64,000 nucleotides of DNA from Pseudomonas delhiensis (GCF_900187975.1 NZ_FZPC01000005.1:124001-188000), one strand, 5' to 3'; shown: positions 1 through 9,383, counted from the stretch's first letter. The notes: generated from the sequence alone by a model not told the origin. Numbers and translations: made by a program.

Positions 1-645
1 GTGGCGCGCGCTGTGAGGCCACGGGCGCTGCTGCTGGCGCTCGGCCTGTGGGCCGCCCAGGCGGCCCAGGCCGGCAGCGCCGCGCTCGACCCGGAGCAGT
101 CCCAGGTATTCCGCGCCTGGTTCGTGCGCATCGCCGAGGAACAGCTGCGCCAGGGCCCTAGCCCGCGCTGGCACCAGCAGGACTGCGCGGGCCTGGTGCG
201 CTTCGCCGCCAACGAGGCGCTCAAGCCCCACGACGCCAGGTGGCTGCGCGCCAACGGCCTGTCCAACCGCTACCTGCCGCCGGAGCTGGCGCTCACCGAC
301 GAGCAGCGCGCCCTGGCGCAGAACTGGCGGCAGGGCGGCGGCCAGCTCGGCCCCTACGTCAATGCCATCAAGCTGATCCAGTACAACAGCACCCTCGTCG
401 GCCGCGACCTCAACCAGGCGCGGCCGGGCGACCTGATCTTCTTCGACCAGGGCGACGACCAGCACCTGATGATCTGGATGGGCCGCCACATCGCCTACCA
501 CACCGGCAGCAGCACGCCGACCGACAACGGCATGCGCTCGGTCAGCCTGCAACAACTCATGACATGGAAGGACACCCGATGGATACCCGACCCCGCCAAC
601 CCCAACTTCGTCGGCGTGTATCGCTTGTCGTTCCTCGCCCGATGA
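1..645 (+). CDS. magC: MagC: DUF1175 (YfaT-like) secreted NlpC/P60-like protein
   Basis: A 214-residue secreted protein of the DUF1175/YfaT family, encoded just upstream of the macroglobulin gene. The first ~25 residues form a signal peptide ending near AQAAQA-G. Seen in the sequence: D-C-A-G-L-V-R (Cys62), P-G-D-L-I-F-F, then Q-H-L-M-I-W-M-G (His155) and Y-H-T-G (His167). This order and spacing match the Cys/His/polar triad of NlpC/P60 cell-wall peptidases, so I infer a papain-like peptidoglycan hydrolase or transferase in the periplasm. In P. aeruginosa the gene is part of the six-gene mag operon. The frame opens with GTG at base 1, so the true start may lie upstream of the window. Its stop overlaps the magD start (ATGA), which suggests translational coupling. 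Confidence 0.85.
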   Translation: MARAVRPRALLLALGLWAAQAAQAGSAALDPEQSQVFRAWFVRIAEEQLRQGPSPRWHQQDCAGLVRFAANEALKPHDARWLRANGLSNRYLPPELALTDEQRALAQNWRQGGGQLGPYVNAIKLIQYNSTLVGRDLNQARPGDLIFFDQGDDQHLMIWMGRHIAYHTGSSTPTDNGMRSVSLQQLMTWKDTRWIPDPANPNFVGVYRLSFLAR

Positions 646-3600
646 AGCTGCTCGCGCTGTGCGCCGGCCTGGCCCTGGGCGGCCTGCTGCTGGGCGCACC
701 GCAGGCGCTGCGGGCCGACGACGAGGTGCCGGCGAGCAACTACGCGCCGGTCAGCGGCGAGTCCTTCTTCCTGCTCGCCGACAGCAGCTTCGCCACCGAC
801 GAAGAGGCCCGCGTGCGCCTGGAGGCGCCGGGCCGCGACTACCGCCGCTACCGCATGGAAGCCTACGGCGGGGTGGACATGCGCGTGTACCGCATCGACC
901 AGCCGCTGGACTTCCTCAAGCGCCAGAAGAACCTGCACCGGGTGCTGGCCGAGGGGCAGTTCAAGGGCGAGGGCCTGGCCAACACCCTGGCCTACCTGTG
1001 GGACAACTGGTACCGCAAGTCGCGGCGGGTGATGCAGCGCGCCTTCTCCTACGAGTCGCGCAAGCAGGTCACCGAGGTGGTGCCGGAGCTGAAGATGGGC
1101 CAGGCCATGAGCGCGCCCACGCCCTACGACGCGCAGCCGCAGTACGCGCCGATTCCCGGGCTGCCGATGGTCGAGCAGTTCCGCTACCCGCTGTGGGACG
1201 CCAAGCCCATCGAACCGCCAGCTGACGTCAAGCTGGCCGGTTCCTCCAGCGAGTTCATCAACGTCTCGCCGGGCAACGTCTACATCCCCCTGGGCAAGCT
1301 CAAGCCCGGCCTGTACCTGGTCGAGGCGCTGGTGGGCAAGTACCGCGCCACCACCGTGGTATTCGTCTCCAACACGGTGGCGGTGAGCAAGATCGCCGGC
1401 AACGAACTGCTGGTGTGGTCGGCGCGCAAGCACGAAGGCACCCCGGTGCCCGACACCCAGGTGCTCTGGACCGACGGCCTGGGCGTGATGAGCAGCGGCC
1501 GCACCGACGCCGAGGGCCTGCTGCGCCTGCAGCACGCCAGCCCCGAGCGCTCCTTCGTGATAGGCGAGGACAAGGAGGGCGGCGTCTTCGTCTCGGAAAA
1601 CTTCTACTACGACAGCGAGATCTACGACACCAAGCTCTACGCCTTCACCGACCGCCCGCTGTACCGCCCGGGCGACTGGGTGGCGCTGAAGATCTACGGC
1701 CGCGAGTTCAAGAACGCCCGCGACTCCGCCGCGCCCCAGGCGGCGCCGGTGAAGCTGAGCGTGATCGACGCCGCCGGCACCACCCTGCAGACCCTCGACC
1801 TGCAGCTGGACCCCAAGGCCGGCGCCAACGGCCGCTTCCAGCTGCCGGACAACGCCGTGGCCGGCGGCTACGAGCTGCGCTTCGACTACCGCGGGCAGAC
1901 CTACAGCAGCGCCTTCCGCGTGGCCGAGTACATCAAGCCGCACTTCGAGATCGCTCTCGACCTGGCCAAGCCGGACTTCAAGACCGGCGAAGCGGTGAAG
2001 GGCAACCTGGTGCTGCTCTACCCGGACGGCAAGCCGGTGGCCAACGCCAAGCTGCAACTGAGCCTGCGCGCCCAGCAGCTGTCCATGGTGGACAACGAAC
2101 TGCAGTACCTCGGCCAGTTCCCGGTGGAGCTGACCAGCACCGAGCTTGCCACCGACGCCCAGGGCCGCGCCGCCATCGAGCTGCCGGCGGCGGACAAGCC
2201 CAGCCGCTACCTGCTGACGGTGTTCGCCAGCGACGGCGCCGCCTACCGGGTGAAGACCAGCAAGGAAATCCTCATCGAGCGCGGCGCCGCGCGCTACAGC
2301 CTGGCCGCGCCGCAGCGCTTCAGCGCGGTGGGCGACCAGGTCGAGTTCAGCTACGCGCCCGAACAGCCCACCGAACTCAAGCCCAAGCGCTACCGCTGGG
2401 TGCGCCTGGAAGACCGCTCCACGGGTGACGGCGAGGCCGGCGACGGCAAGTTCGCCATCGCCTTCGCCAAGCCCGGCACCTACAGCATCGAGTTGCGTGA
2501 CGCCCAGGGCCAACTGCTCGGCGGCACCGGCCACTCGGTGAGCGGGGAGGGCGTCAAGGCGGTGCCCGGCACCGTGGAAATCGTCCTCGACAAGGCCGAG
2601 TACCAGGCCGGTGACGAAGCCCTGGCGCTGATCACCTTCCCCGAGCCGGTGGACGACGCGCTGCTCTCGCTGGAGCGCGACAAGGTCGAGGCCACCGCGC
2701 TGCTGTCCAGGGGCGGCGACTGGCTGAAGCTGGAGAAGCTCAACCCCACCCAGTACCGCGCGCGCATCCCGGTGAAGCCGGACTTCTCGCCGAACCTGAC
2801 CTTCTCGGTGCTCTACACCCGCGGCGGCGACTACAGCTTCCAGAACGCCGGCATCAAGGTGACGGTGCCGCAGGTGGAGATTGCCATCGCCACCGACAAG
2901 GAGCGCTACGAGCCGGGCGAGACCGTGACCGTGGACCTGGCCACCAGCTACGCCGGCAAGCCGGTGTCCAGCCAGGTGGCGGTAGGCGTGGTGGACGAGA
3001 TGATCTACGCCCTGCAACCGGAGATCGCCCCGGGCATCGACCAGTTCTTCTACCATCCGCGGCGCAACAACGTGCGCACCAGCGCCAGCCTGGCCTTCAT
3101 CAGCTACGACGTGGCCCTGCCGGGCAACGCCAGCGCGCCGGGGCGCAGCAACCGCAGCGAGCGCGGGGTGAAGGTGCTGGAGCGGCCGCGCCGCGAGGAC
3201 GTGGACACCGCCGCCTGGGAGCCGAAGCTGGTCACCGACGCCCAGGGCAAGGCGCGCTTCAGCTTCCGCATGCCCGATTCGCTGACGCGCTGGCGCATCA
3301 CCGCGCGGGCCATGGACGGCGACGGCCAGGTCGGCCAGAAGAAGCAGTTCATCCGCTCGGAGAAGCCGCTGTACCTGAAATGGAGCGGCCCGCAGCGCTT
3401 CCGCGCCGGCGACAGGCCGGACCTCGGCCTGTTCGTCTTCAACCAGGGCGAGCAGGCGGTCAAGGCCGAGCTGCTGGTGCGCTACGCCGGCCAGGAGCAG
3501 ACCCAGGCGCTGGAGCTGGCCAGGGGTGTGAACTACGTGCGCCTGCCGGCCCAGGCCCTGAGCGATGGCGAATGGAGCGCCGAGCTGCGCCAGGACGGCC

Positions 3601-5189
3601 AGTTGCGCGACAGCCTGGGCGTGCGCTTCGCCCTGGCCGCCGACGGCTGGCAGGTGCTGCAAGCGCGCAGCCTGCAACTGGCCGGGCAGAACAGCCCGCT
3701 GCAACTGCCGGCGGACGCCCGCGACATCCGCCTGCGCCTGGACGACAGCGCCAGCGCGCTGTTCCGCGGCAGCCTCGACGACCTGCTGGCCTACCCCTAC
3801 GGCTGCGTCGAGCAGACCGCCAGCCGCCTGCTGCCGCTGAGCGTGGCCTACCCGCTGCTGGCCGGCGGCGAGCCGCGGGTGCGCGACCGCCTGCGCCTGA
3901 TCATGCAGAACAGCCGCCTGCGCCTGGTGCAGATGGCCGGGCCCAACGCCTACTTCACCTGGTGGGGCGACAACACCGACAGCGACGCCTTCCTCACCGC
4001 CTACGCCTACTACGCCGACTGGCACGCCAGCCGCGCGCTGCAGATCAGCCTGCCGGCGGAGCACTGGCAGCGCGTGCTCGACCTCTACGCCAAGCTGGCC
4101 GGGCAGACGCCGCTGCTGCAACGCGCGCTGATCCTAGGCTTCGCCCGCGACATGCAGCTGCCGGTGCAGACCCTGGTCGGCGGCCTGCTCGACGACCTGG
4201 CCAAGGCCGGGGAGGGCGAGGACGCGAAACTGCCGGCCGACGCCGAAGTCAGCCTGGTGATGGCCGCGCCGGACTCCAGCCTCGGCCTGGCGGTGGCGCG
4301 GGTACTGGCCGCGAACCTGGCGCAGCAGGCCAAGGTGCCGCTGCCGGCGGCCTTCGCCAAGCAGCTGGATGGGGCGCGCTTCAAGGTCAACAACAGCGAC
4401 CAGCCGTTCGCCCAGGCGGTGCAGCTGTCGCTGGCGGCGCCCGACGCCAACCGCGCCCGCGCCCTGCTGGCGCGCCTGGGCCCGCAGCAGTCGACCCTGG
4501 AACGCGCCCTGGCGCTGACCTGGCTGCAGCGCGCCCTGGCCCAGGCGCCGGCGGCCGAAACGCTGAAGCCGGGCAAGGATTGGCTCGAGCAGCAAGGCCC
4601 CAGCGGCGAGCGCTACTGGCAGTGGCAGGGCCAGGGCGTGCCCGCCGAGCTGACCCTGCAGAGCCCGCCGTCGCGCCCGCTCAACGCCGCGCTCAGCTAC
4701 CGCAGCGCCGAGGCTCCGGCCAGCCAGTTGCCGGTGAGCATCAGCCGCCGCCTGCTGCGCCTGGTGCCGGGCGACAAGGCCTTCGCCTTCAAGGTCGAGG
4801 AACTGGGCGACAAGCCGCTGTCCAGCGACGAGCTGTACCTGGACGAAGTGACGGTCAAGACCGAGCAGCCCACCGCGCTGCGCTACGGCATGCTGGAAGT
4901 GCCGCTGCCGCCGGGCGCCGACGTCGAGCGCACCACCTGGGGCATCCAGGTCAGCGGCCTGGGCGGCACCGAGGCCACCAGCCTGGAACGCGCGCGCAAC
5001 GAGCCGGGCGACCTGCACTACGGCATCCCGGTGGACAGCCTCGCCGGCGAGCTGCGCTTCCGCCACCTGGTGCGCTTCTCGCAGAAGGGCGAGTTCGCCC
5101 TGCCGCCGGCGCGCTATGTGCGCATGTACGCGCCCGCCGAGCAGGCCCTGGAACAGAACCCGGCGCTGGCCAGGGTCAAGGTGCAGTAG
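642..5189 (+). CDS. magD: MagD: bacterial alpha-2-macroglobulin
   Basis: A 1515-residue periplasmic alpha-2-macroglobulin homologue of the YfaS/MagD type. Residues 1-24 are a cleavable type I signal peptide (hydrophobic core, ALRA cleavage site) with no lipobox, unlike YfhM-type lipoprotein macroglobulins. The chain then runs through repeated macroglobulin beta-sandwich domains, a D-S-L-T-R-W-R-I segment typical of the family, and Y-G-C-V-E-Q with Cys1055. That C-x-E-Q quartet is the thioester signature that lets macroglobulins trap proteases covalently. Length matches P. aeruginosa MagD, which is reported to bind host proteases, to be processed, and to sit at the inner membrane in a complex with MagA, MagB and MagF under RetS/Rsm control. 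The start at 642 overlaps the magC stop and gives the signal peptide. The longer open frame from 240 is a high-GC artefact. Confidence 0.95.
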   Translation: MKLLALCAGLALGGLLLGAPQALRADDEVPASNYAPVSGESFFLLADSSFATDEEARVRLEAPGRDYRRYRMEAYGGVDMRVYRIDQPLDFLKRQKNLHRVLAEGQFKGEGLANTLAYLWDNWYRKSRRVMQRAFSYESRKQVTEVVPELKMGQAMSAPTPYDAQPQYAPIPGLPMVEQFRYPLWDAKPIEPPADVKLAGSSSEFINVSPGNVYIPLGKLKPGLYLVEALVGKYRATTVVFVSNTVAVSKIAGNELLVWSARKHEGTPVPDTQVLWTDGLGVMSSGRTDAEGLLRLQHASPERSFVIGEDKEGGVFVSENFYYDSEIYDTKLYAFTDRPLYRPGDWVALKIYGREFKNARDSAAPQAAPVKLSVIDAAGTTLQTLDLQLDPKAGANGRFQLPDNAVAGGYELRFDYRGQTYSSAFRVAEYIKPHFEIALDLAKPDFKTGEAVKGNLVLLYPDGKPVANAKLQLSLRAQQLSMVDNELQYLGQFPVELTSTELATDAQGRAAIELPAADKPSRYLLTVFASDGAAYRVKTSKEILIERGAARYSLAAPQRFSAVGDQVEFSYAPEQPTELKPKRYRWVRLEDRSTGDGEAGDGKFAIAFAKPGTYSIELRDAQGQLLGGTGHSVSGEGVKAVPGTVEIVLDKAEYQAGDEALALITFPEPVDDALLSLERDKVEATALLSRGGDWLKLEKLNPTQYRARIPVKPDFSPNLTFSVLYTRGGDYSFQNAGIKVTVPQVEIAIATDKERYEPGETVTVDLATSYAGKPVSSQVAVGVVDEMIYALQPEIAPGIDQFFYHPRRNNVRTSASLAFISYDVALPGNASAPGRSNRSERGVKVLERPRREDVDTAAWEPKLVTDAQGKARFSFRMPDSLTRWRITARAMDGDGQVGQKKQFIRSEKPLYLKWSGPQRFRAGDRPDLGLFVFNQGEQAVKAELLVRYAGQEQTQALELARGVNYVRLPAQALSDGEWSAELRQDGQLRDSLGVRFALAADGWQVLQARSLQLAGQNSPLQLPADARDIRLRLDDSASALFRGSLDDLLAYPYGCVEQTASRLLPLSVAYPLLAGGEPRVRDRLRLIMQNSRLRLVQMAGPNAYFTWWGDNTDSDAFLTAYAYYADWHASRALQISLPAEHWQRVLDLYAKLAGQTPLLQRALILGFARDMQLPVQTLVGGLLDDLAKAGEGEDAKLPADAEVSLVMAAPDSSLGLAVARVLAANLAQQAKVPLPAAFAKQLDGARFKVNNSDQPFAQAVQLSLAAPDANRARALLARLGPQQSTLERALALTWLQRALAQAPAAETLKPGKDWLEQQGPSGERYWQWQGQGVPAELTLQSPPSRPLNAALSYRSAEAPASQLPVSISRRLLRLVPGDKAFAFKVEELGDKPLSSDELYLDEVTVKTEQPTALRYGMLEVPLPPGADVERTTWGIQVSGLGGTEATSLERARNEPGDLHYGIPVDSLAGELRFRHLVRFSQKGEFALPPARYVRMYAPAEQALEQNPALARVKVQ

Positions 5190-6827
5190 ATGGGACAGCG
5201 CCTGGCCTGGCTGCTGCTCCTGTTGCCGCTCTGCGCGGCGGCGCAGCCGCCCGTGCAGTTCGCCTGGCGCACCGCCCAGGGCGACCAGCTGCTGCGCCTG
5301 GACCGCCAGCAGGTGCTGGCCCGCGAGCCGCTGCCGGCGGACCTGCGCACGCCCCTGGGCAGCCTGTGGAAGCTGTTCGTCTTCGCCTGGCTGGTGGACA
5401 ACCAGCGCCAGGAGCCGGCCTATGCCTGCAAGGGCCAGTCCCGCGAGGAGGTCTACTGCTGCTCGGCGGGGCAGAGCATCGGCCGCGACCAGGCGCTGGT
5501 GAAATCCTGCGGGCTGTACTTCCAGCCGGCGCGCCTGGGCCTGGACGCCGCGGCCTGGCGCCGGTACTGGCAGGCGTACGCGGCGCCGGCCTGGTTGTTG
5601 GACCTGGACAAGTTGCAGCCGCAGACCGAGGTGCCGGTGGCCGAGCTGCTGGATGTCCTCGGCCGCCTGCCGGCCCAGGACGAGGCGCGCCGCGTGCTGC
5701 TCGACGTGGTGGTGAACGCCGACGACGGCCACGCCGTGGCCAGCCTTGGCGGGCGCCTGCGGGTGAAGACCTGGAGTTGGCTCGACGAGCGCGACCCGCA
5801 GGCGCGCCGTGGCGGCTTCGCCGGCTGGCTGGTGGACGGCACGCCGGTCTGGGTGTCCGGTCCCGGCACCAGCAAGACGCTGCTGGCGCAGTATGCCGAG
5901 GCGCTGGGGGCGCTGCTGCCGGCGCCCTGGCCGCGGGAGGCCGGGCGCTGCGTGGCGGTGCCGCTGTTCAGCCGCTACCCGCTGCGCGAGGTCTTCGACG
6001 TCCAGGGCCGTCCGGCGGCGGCCGGCGGCCTCAGCGGCAGCTACCGGGTGAGCTTCGAGAACGGCAACGACCTGGATATCCACAGCGACGGCGAACTCTT
6101 CCTCCAGCGCGACGGCAAGCCCTGGCTGGTGGCCCGGCTGGAGCGCGAGGAATACGTCGCCCGCGTGCTGCAGCGCGAAGCCGCGGCCACCCCGGTGGAA
6201 GCCGCCCGCGCCCTGGCGGTGGCCATCCGCAGCTACCTGCTGCAGAACGGCGCGCAGCACGGCGACTGCCTGGACATCGACGACAGCAGCCAGCGCCAGC
6301 GCGTCGCCCCGCGCCCGGCCACGGCGCAGATGCGCGCCGTGGCGGCCTTCACCGACGGCCTGGTGCTGGCCGGCAGCCCGGTCACCTACCACGCCGACCA
6401 GGCCGGCCCGGCGAAACTCTCCTGGCAGGAGGCCAAGGCCCAGGCGGCCAGCGGCCTGCGCTTCGACGCCATTCTCGCCCGCACCTTCCCGCGCGCCAGC
6501 CTGAGCGCCTGGAACAACCCGCTGGCGGCCTGCCAGCCGCTGCCCGCCGCCGAGGACTGGCTGCGCAAGCAGCGCCGTGGCTGGCGCCCGCGCCTGGAAG
6601 GCGAGCCGGGCTACGAGGAATTGCAGAGCTTCGCCGTCTGCCAGCTGGCCTCGGGCCGCCCCTACGTCGACCGCGAGCGCCAGCGCATCTACGTGCGCGG
6701 CCTGTATTCGCTGCAGGACCGCCTCGACCTCACCCACGAATACCTGCACCTGGCCTTCCAGGCGCACCCCAACGGCCAGGACGAAGACTTCGTCGAAAGC
6801 CTCGCCCGCCGCCTGATACTGGAATGA
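5190..6827 (+). CDS. magE: MagE: DUF2300 protein, PBP-like plus SpoIID-like plus HExxH
   Basis: A 545-residue exported protein (signal peptide ~1-20) of the DUF2300/YfaQ family, starting directly after the magD stop. Seen in the sequence: G-S-L-W-K (Ser58, Lys61), S-C-G (106-108) followed by L-Y-F, and K-T-W (193-195). These occur in the order and spacing of the SxxK, SxN and KTG motifs of penicillin-binding proteins, with the last two degenerate. From residue 337, E-A-A-R-A-L-A-V-A-I-R-S-Y matches position by position the SpoIID segment that holds its catalytic Glu. The C-terminus has H-E-Y-L-H (516-520), a zinc-metalloprotease-like HExxH. I infer a peptidoglycan-binding or -processing partner of MagD. 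Family membership is firm; the domain reading is my inference. Confidence 0.85.
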   Translation: MGQRLAWLLLLLPLCAAAQPPVQFAWRTAQGDQLLRLDRQQVLAREPLPADLRTPLGSLWKLFVFAWLVDNQRQEPAYACKGQSREEVYCCSAGQSIGRDQALVKSCGLYFQPARLGLDAAAWRRYWQAYAAPAWLLDLDKLQPQTEVPVAELLDVLGRLPAQDEARRVLLDVVVNADDGHAVASLGGRLRVKTWSWLDERDPQARRGGFAGWLVDGTPVWVSGPGTSKTLLAQYAEALGALLPAPWPREAGRCVAVPLFSRYPLREVFDVQGRPAAAGGLSGSYRVSFENGNDLDIHSDGELFLQRDGKPWLVARLEREEYVARVLQREAAATPVEAARALAVAIRSYLLQNGAQHGDCLDIDDSSQRQRVAPRPATAQMRAVAAFTDGLVLAGSPVTYHADQAGPAKLSWQEAKAQAASGLRFDAILARTFPRASLSAWNNPLAACQPLPAAEDWLRKQRRGWRPRLEGEPGYEELQSFAVCQLASGRPYVDRERQRIYVRGLYSLQDRLDLTHEYLHLAFQAHPNGQDEDFVESLARRLILE

Positions 6828-7633
6828 CCGCCATGACGCTGCGTCCCTACCTGTTCCTTTCCCTGCTCGCCGCCGGCCTGGCCCAGGCCACCGAGCCGGG
6901 CATCCGCCTGGACGCCCCGCTGGGCGGCTGGCGACCCGGCAACGGCGAGGGCGCCAACTTCCGCCAGCGCGTGAACTACCCGGCGGCCTCGGTGAACACC
7001 CCGGCCGACCAGGCGCTGAGCGCGCGGATCAGGGGCGAGATCGCCAACGCGCCCAAGGGCCGGCCGGCGACCCTGGTGGTCAATGGCGTGTCCATGCCGC
7101 TGAAGATCGGCGAGGACGGCGGCTTCGACCGCCCCTACGCGTTCCCGGCCGGCAGCAACAGCGTCGAGGTGATCAGCCCGGACGGCCAGCGCCACGAGCG
7201 CGTGCAGTTCTACCACGGCGGTGGCGGCGGCGAGGTGCCGGCCAAGCTGCGCGTGCTGCTGTCCTGGGACAGCGACAACACCGACCTCGACCTGCACCTG
7301 CTGACCCCCGACGGCGGCCACGTCTGGTACGGCAACCGCAGCCTGCCCAACGGCGCCGCCCAGGACGTCGACGTGACCACCGGCTACGGCCCGGAAATCA
7401 TTGCCACGCCGACGCCGCTGAAGGGGGCGTACCTGGTCTACGTGAACTACTTCGGCGGCGGCTACAGCCAGGACGAGGAGAGCGGCAACGTCGAGGCCGC
7501 CCAGCCGCTGACCACGGCCAGGGTGACGATAGTGACGGAGGAGGGCACGCCGGACGAGAAGCAGGAGAGCTTCCTGGTGCCGATGCGGCAGCCGGGGGAG
7601 CTGACTTTGGTGAAGCGGTTCAGTTATCCGTAG
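6824..7633 (+). CDS. magF: MagF: DUF2135 (YfaP-like) periplasmic protein
   Basis: The last gene of the mag operon, 269 residues, with a signal peptide ending near GLAQA-T. The C-terminal half carries the DUF2135 core: L-L-S-W-D-S-D-N-T-D-L-D-L-H, then T-P-D-G and a beta-rich Y-L-V-Y-V-N-Y segment, all resembling YfaP. The N-terminal half has an Ig-like beta-sandwich look (V-V-N-G-V-S-M-P-L). In P. aeruginosa MagF co-purifies with MagA, MagB and MagD, so it is a likely structural partner of the macroglobulin. The ATG at 6824 overlaps the magE stop (ATGA); a second ATG at 6833 would give 266 residues, and neither has a clear ribosome binding site. No T-rich terminator follows; a GCAAGC-rich repeat begins at once. 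Confidence 0.88.
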   Translation: MTAMTLRPYLFLSLLAAGLAQATEPGIRLDAPLGGWRPGNGEGANFRQRVNYPAASVNTPADQALSARIRGEIANAPKGRPATLVVNGVSMPLKIGEDGGFDRPYAFPAGSNSVEVISPDGQRHERVQFYHGGGGGEVPAKLRVLLSWDSDNTDLDLHLLTPDGGHVWYGNRSLPNGAAQDVDVTTGYGPEIIATPTPLKGAYLVYVNYFGGGYSQDEESGNVEAAQPLTTARVTIVTEEGTPDEKQESFLVPMRQPGELTLVKRFSYP

Positions 7634-7681
7634 GAGCGGCTGCAAGCGGCAAGCGGCAAGCTACAAGCTGCAAGCAAGAGC
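7634..7681 (+). repeat. GCAAGC-rich intergenic repeat after magF
   Basis: Directly after the magF stop lies a run of imperfect units of gctgcaagc, gcggcaagc and gctacaagc. Closely related units flank the four-helix-bundle gene between cysD and cysNC (49964-49993 and 50369-50404) and resemble the arms of the hairpin at 59946-60026. It can fold with itself only weakly here. Function unknown; it looks like a solo copy of a dispersed repeat. Confidence 0.6.
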
Positions 7682-7694
7682 GTTTGCGGGCAGG

Positions 7695-8410
7695 GCGGAC
7701 TTCGCCGATGTGCCGGTGCCTGGCCTGAACTCCGTTCCCCCTCCCTGACCCTCCCCCGCAAGCGGGAGAGGGGACCGTTCGGTGTGAAGCGGGGCCGCAA
7801 AGCTCACTGCGAGACTATGGGGTTGCCGGCTGACTCTTGATCTTCAGCTTGCTCAGGACAAGCCCCCTCTCCCTTCAGGGAGAGGGTTGGGGAGAGGGGC
7901 GGACTTCGCCGATGTGCCGGTGCCTGGTCTGAACTCCGCTCCCCCTCCCTAACCCTCCCCCGCAAGCGGGAGAGGGGACCGTTCGGTGTGAAGCGGGGCC
8001 GCAAAGCTCACTGCGAGACTATGGGGTTGCCGGCTGACTCTTGATCTTCAGCTTGCTCAGGACAAGCCCCCTCTCCCTTCAGGGAGAGGGTTGGGGAGAG
8101 GGGCGGACTTCGCCGATGTGCCGGTGCCTGGCCTGAACTCCGCTCCCCCTCCCTGACCCTCCCCCGCAAGCGGGAGAGGGGACCGTTCGGTGTGAAGCGG
8201 GGCCGCAAAGCTCACTGCGAGACGGTGGGGTTGCCGGCTGACTCTTGATCTTCAGCTTGCTCAGGACAAGCCCCCTCTCCCTTCAGGGAGAGGGCTGGGG
8301 AGAGGGGCGGACTTCGCCGATGTGCCGGTGCCTGGCCTGAACTCCGCTCCCCCTCCCTGACCCTCCCCCGCAAGCGGGAGAGGGGACCGTTCGGTGTGAA
8401 GCGGGGCCGC
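7695..8410. repeat. Tandem array of 204-bp units, 3.5 copies
   Basis: Three full units start at 7695, 7899 and 8103, and a partial fourth at 8307 stops at about 8410. Spacing is exactly 204 bp each time and the copies differ at only a few positions (for example actatggggt versus acggtggggt, and ctgaccc versus ctaaccc). Each unit holds two strong inverted repeats: ctcccccgcaagcgggagag and ctctcccttcagggagag, the latter followed by a G-rich tract. The block ccgttcggtgt next to the first palindrome also occurs, in reverse complement, in the elements at 25955-26253 and 52365-52649, so the array is a tandem expansion of that family. No gene lies in it; the repeated short minus-strand open frames are the repeat itself. 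Confidence 0.9.
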
Positions 8411-8425
8411 GAAGTTCCCGGGACC

Positions 8426-8591
8426 GTAGGGCGCATAACGCCTACGGCGTTATCCGCCGTTTGACTTCGATCCCAGGCGCGCTTCGAGCTCGGTCACGGA
8501 GCGCCTCTTTCCGGGCACTCCGAATTCGACTGCGACACCGGGCATAAGCTCAGCGTAACGGCGGATAACCGCGAACGGTTATTCGCCCTAC
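8426..8591. repeat. 166-bp MITE-like element with ~35-bp terminal inverted repeats
   Basis: The left end (8426-8461) starts gtagggcgcataacgcc and the right end (8557-8591) is its imperfect reverse complement, ending ggttattcgccctac. Each arm is also a palindrome (gcgttatccgcc opposite gcataacgcc), so both ends can form hairpins. The ~95-bp centre shows no open frame or motif I recognise. The right end abuts the stop codon of the gene at 8594-8980. The structure resembles the non-autonomous hairpin repeats common in Pseudomonas intergenic DNA. Confidence 0.7.
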
Positions 8592-8593
8592 GT

Positions 8594-8980
8594 TCAGGCC
8601 CTCTGATCCGCCTGCCAGGCCTCTATCACTTCCTGCGCCGCGCGGAAGGCGTCGATCGCTGCCGGTACGCCGGCGTAGACCGCGCAGTGCAGCAGCGCTT
8701 CGCGGATTTCTTCCACCGTGCAGCCGTTGTTCAGCGCGCCGCGCACGTGGCCTTTCAGTTCCTGCGGGCATTTCAGCGCGGTCAGGGCGGCCAGGGTGAT
8801 CAGGCTGCGGGTCTTGCGCGGCAGGCCGTCGCGGGACCAGACGCTGCCCCAGGCGTTTTCGTTGACGAAGTCCTGCAGCGGCCGGGTGAAGTCGGTGGCG
8901 TTGTTCAGGGCGCGGTCGACGAAGGCGTCGCCCATCACTTCCCGGCGTACCTGTTCGCCGGCCTTGCGCTTGTCGGTCAT
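8594..8980 (-). CDS. Carboxymuconolactone decarboxylase-family protein
   Basis: A 128-residue protein that looks like PcaC throughout: G-E-Q-V-R-R-E-V-M-G-D near the N-terminus, A-W-G-S-V-W-S-R-D-G-L-P-R-K-T-R-S-L in the middle, and E-A-L-L-H-C-A-V-Y-A-G-V-P-A-A near the C-terminus. PcaC decarboxylates 4-carboxymuconolactone in protocatechuate breakdown, but no other pca gene is nearby, so this is better called a paralogue of unknown substrate. It lacks the CxxC pair of AhpD-type relatives. The ATG at 8980 is preceded by AGGAG. It follows the RlpA-like gene by 11 bp on the same strand and may share its transcript. Confidence 0.85.
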   Translation of the reverse strand: MTDKRKAGEQVRREVMGDAFVDRALNNATDFTRPLQDFVNENAWGSVWSRDGLPRKTRSLITLAALTALKCPQELKGHVRGALNNGCTVEEIREALLHCAVYAGVPAAIDAFRAAQEVIEAWQADQRA

Positions 8981-8991
8981 TCGGACTGCTC

Positions 8992-9369
8992 CTAGTCGAT
9001 GGCTTCCAGGCGCACCGGCGCCGTGCCGGTGCGCAACATGTCGAGGCGTTGCGCCGCACCGCGGGACAGGTCGATGATCCTGCCGCGGCCGAAGGGCCCG
9101 CGGTCGTTGACGCGCACCACCACGCTGCGGCCGTTGTCGAGGTTGGTGACCTTCAGCCGCGTGCCGAAGGGCAGGCTGCGGTGCGCGGCGGTGAGGGCGT
9201 GCTGGTCGAAGCGCTCGCCGCTGGCGGTCTTCCTGCCGTGGTGCGCGCGGCCATAGTAGGACGCGGTGCCTTCGGCGCGGTAGCCGCGCGCCGAGCCGCC
9301 GTCGTACGACGAAGTGGCGCAGCCGGCCAGCAGGGCCAGGCCGCAGAGCAGGGCGAGAGAACGCAGCAT
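8992..9369 (-). CDS. Short RlpA-like septal-ring lytic transglycosylase lipoprotein
   Basis: A 125-residue lipoprotein: signal peptide with lipobox L-A-G-C (Cys17), then a double-psi beta-barrel domain (G-T-A-S-Y-Y-G ... F-G-T-R-L-K-V-T-N ... N-D-R-G-P-F). RlpA proteins cleave peptidoglycan strands lacking stem peptides. Two acidic residues known to matter in P. aeruginosa RlpA are matched by Glu52 (S-G-E) and Asp89 (N-D-R-G-P). There is no SPOR domain, so unlike full-length RlpA it should not be recruited to denuded septal glycan by that route. I chose the ATG at 9369, which has GGAGG upstream and gives the lipobox; a longer open frame from 9399 lacks both and runs into the gatB terminator. 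Confidence 0.88.
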   Translation of the reverse strand: MLRSLALLCGLALLAGCATSSYDGGSARGYRAEGTASYYGRAHHGRKTASGERFDQHALTAAHRSLPFGTRLKVTNLDNGRSVVVRVNDRGPFGRGRIIDLSRGAAQRLDMLRTGTAPVRLEAID

Positions 9370-9383
9370 CGAGCCTCCGGACG

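Noticed and set aside
240-641. N-terminal extension of the magD frame
   Set aside because: Arg/Pro-rich translation overlapping magC; ATG 642 gives a proper signal peptide and an overlapping start.
495-4121. 1208-codon minus-strand open frame opposite magD
   Set aside because: Same antisense GC artefact; no domain, no start signals.
7695-8410. CRISPR array
   Set aside because: Repeats are 204 bp with no unique spacers and no cas genes nearby.
7804-8436. Three near-identical minus-strand open frames of 66-74 codons
   Set aside because: They are the 204-bp repeat read in one frame; no ribosome sites and composition of non-coding repeat.
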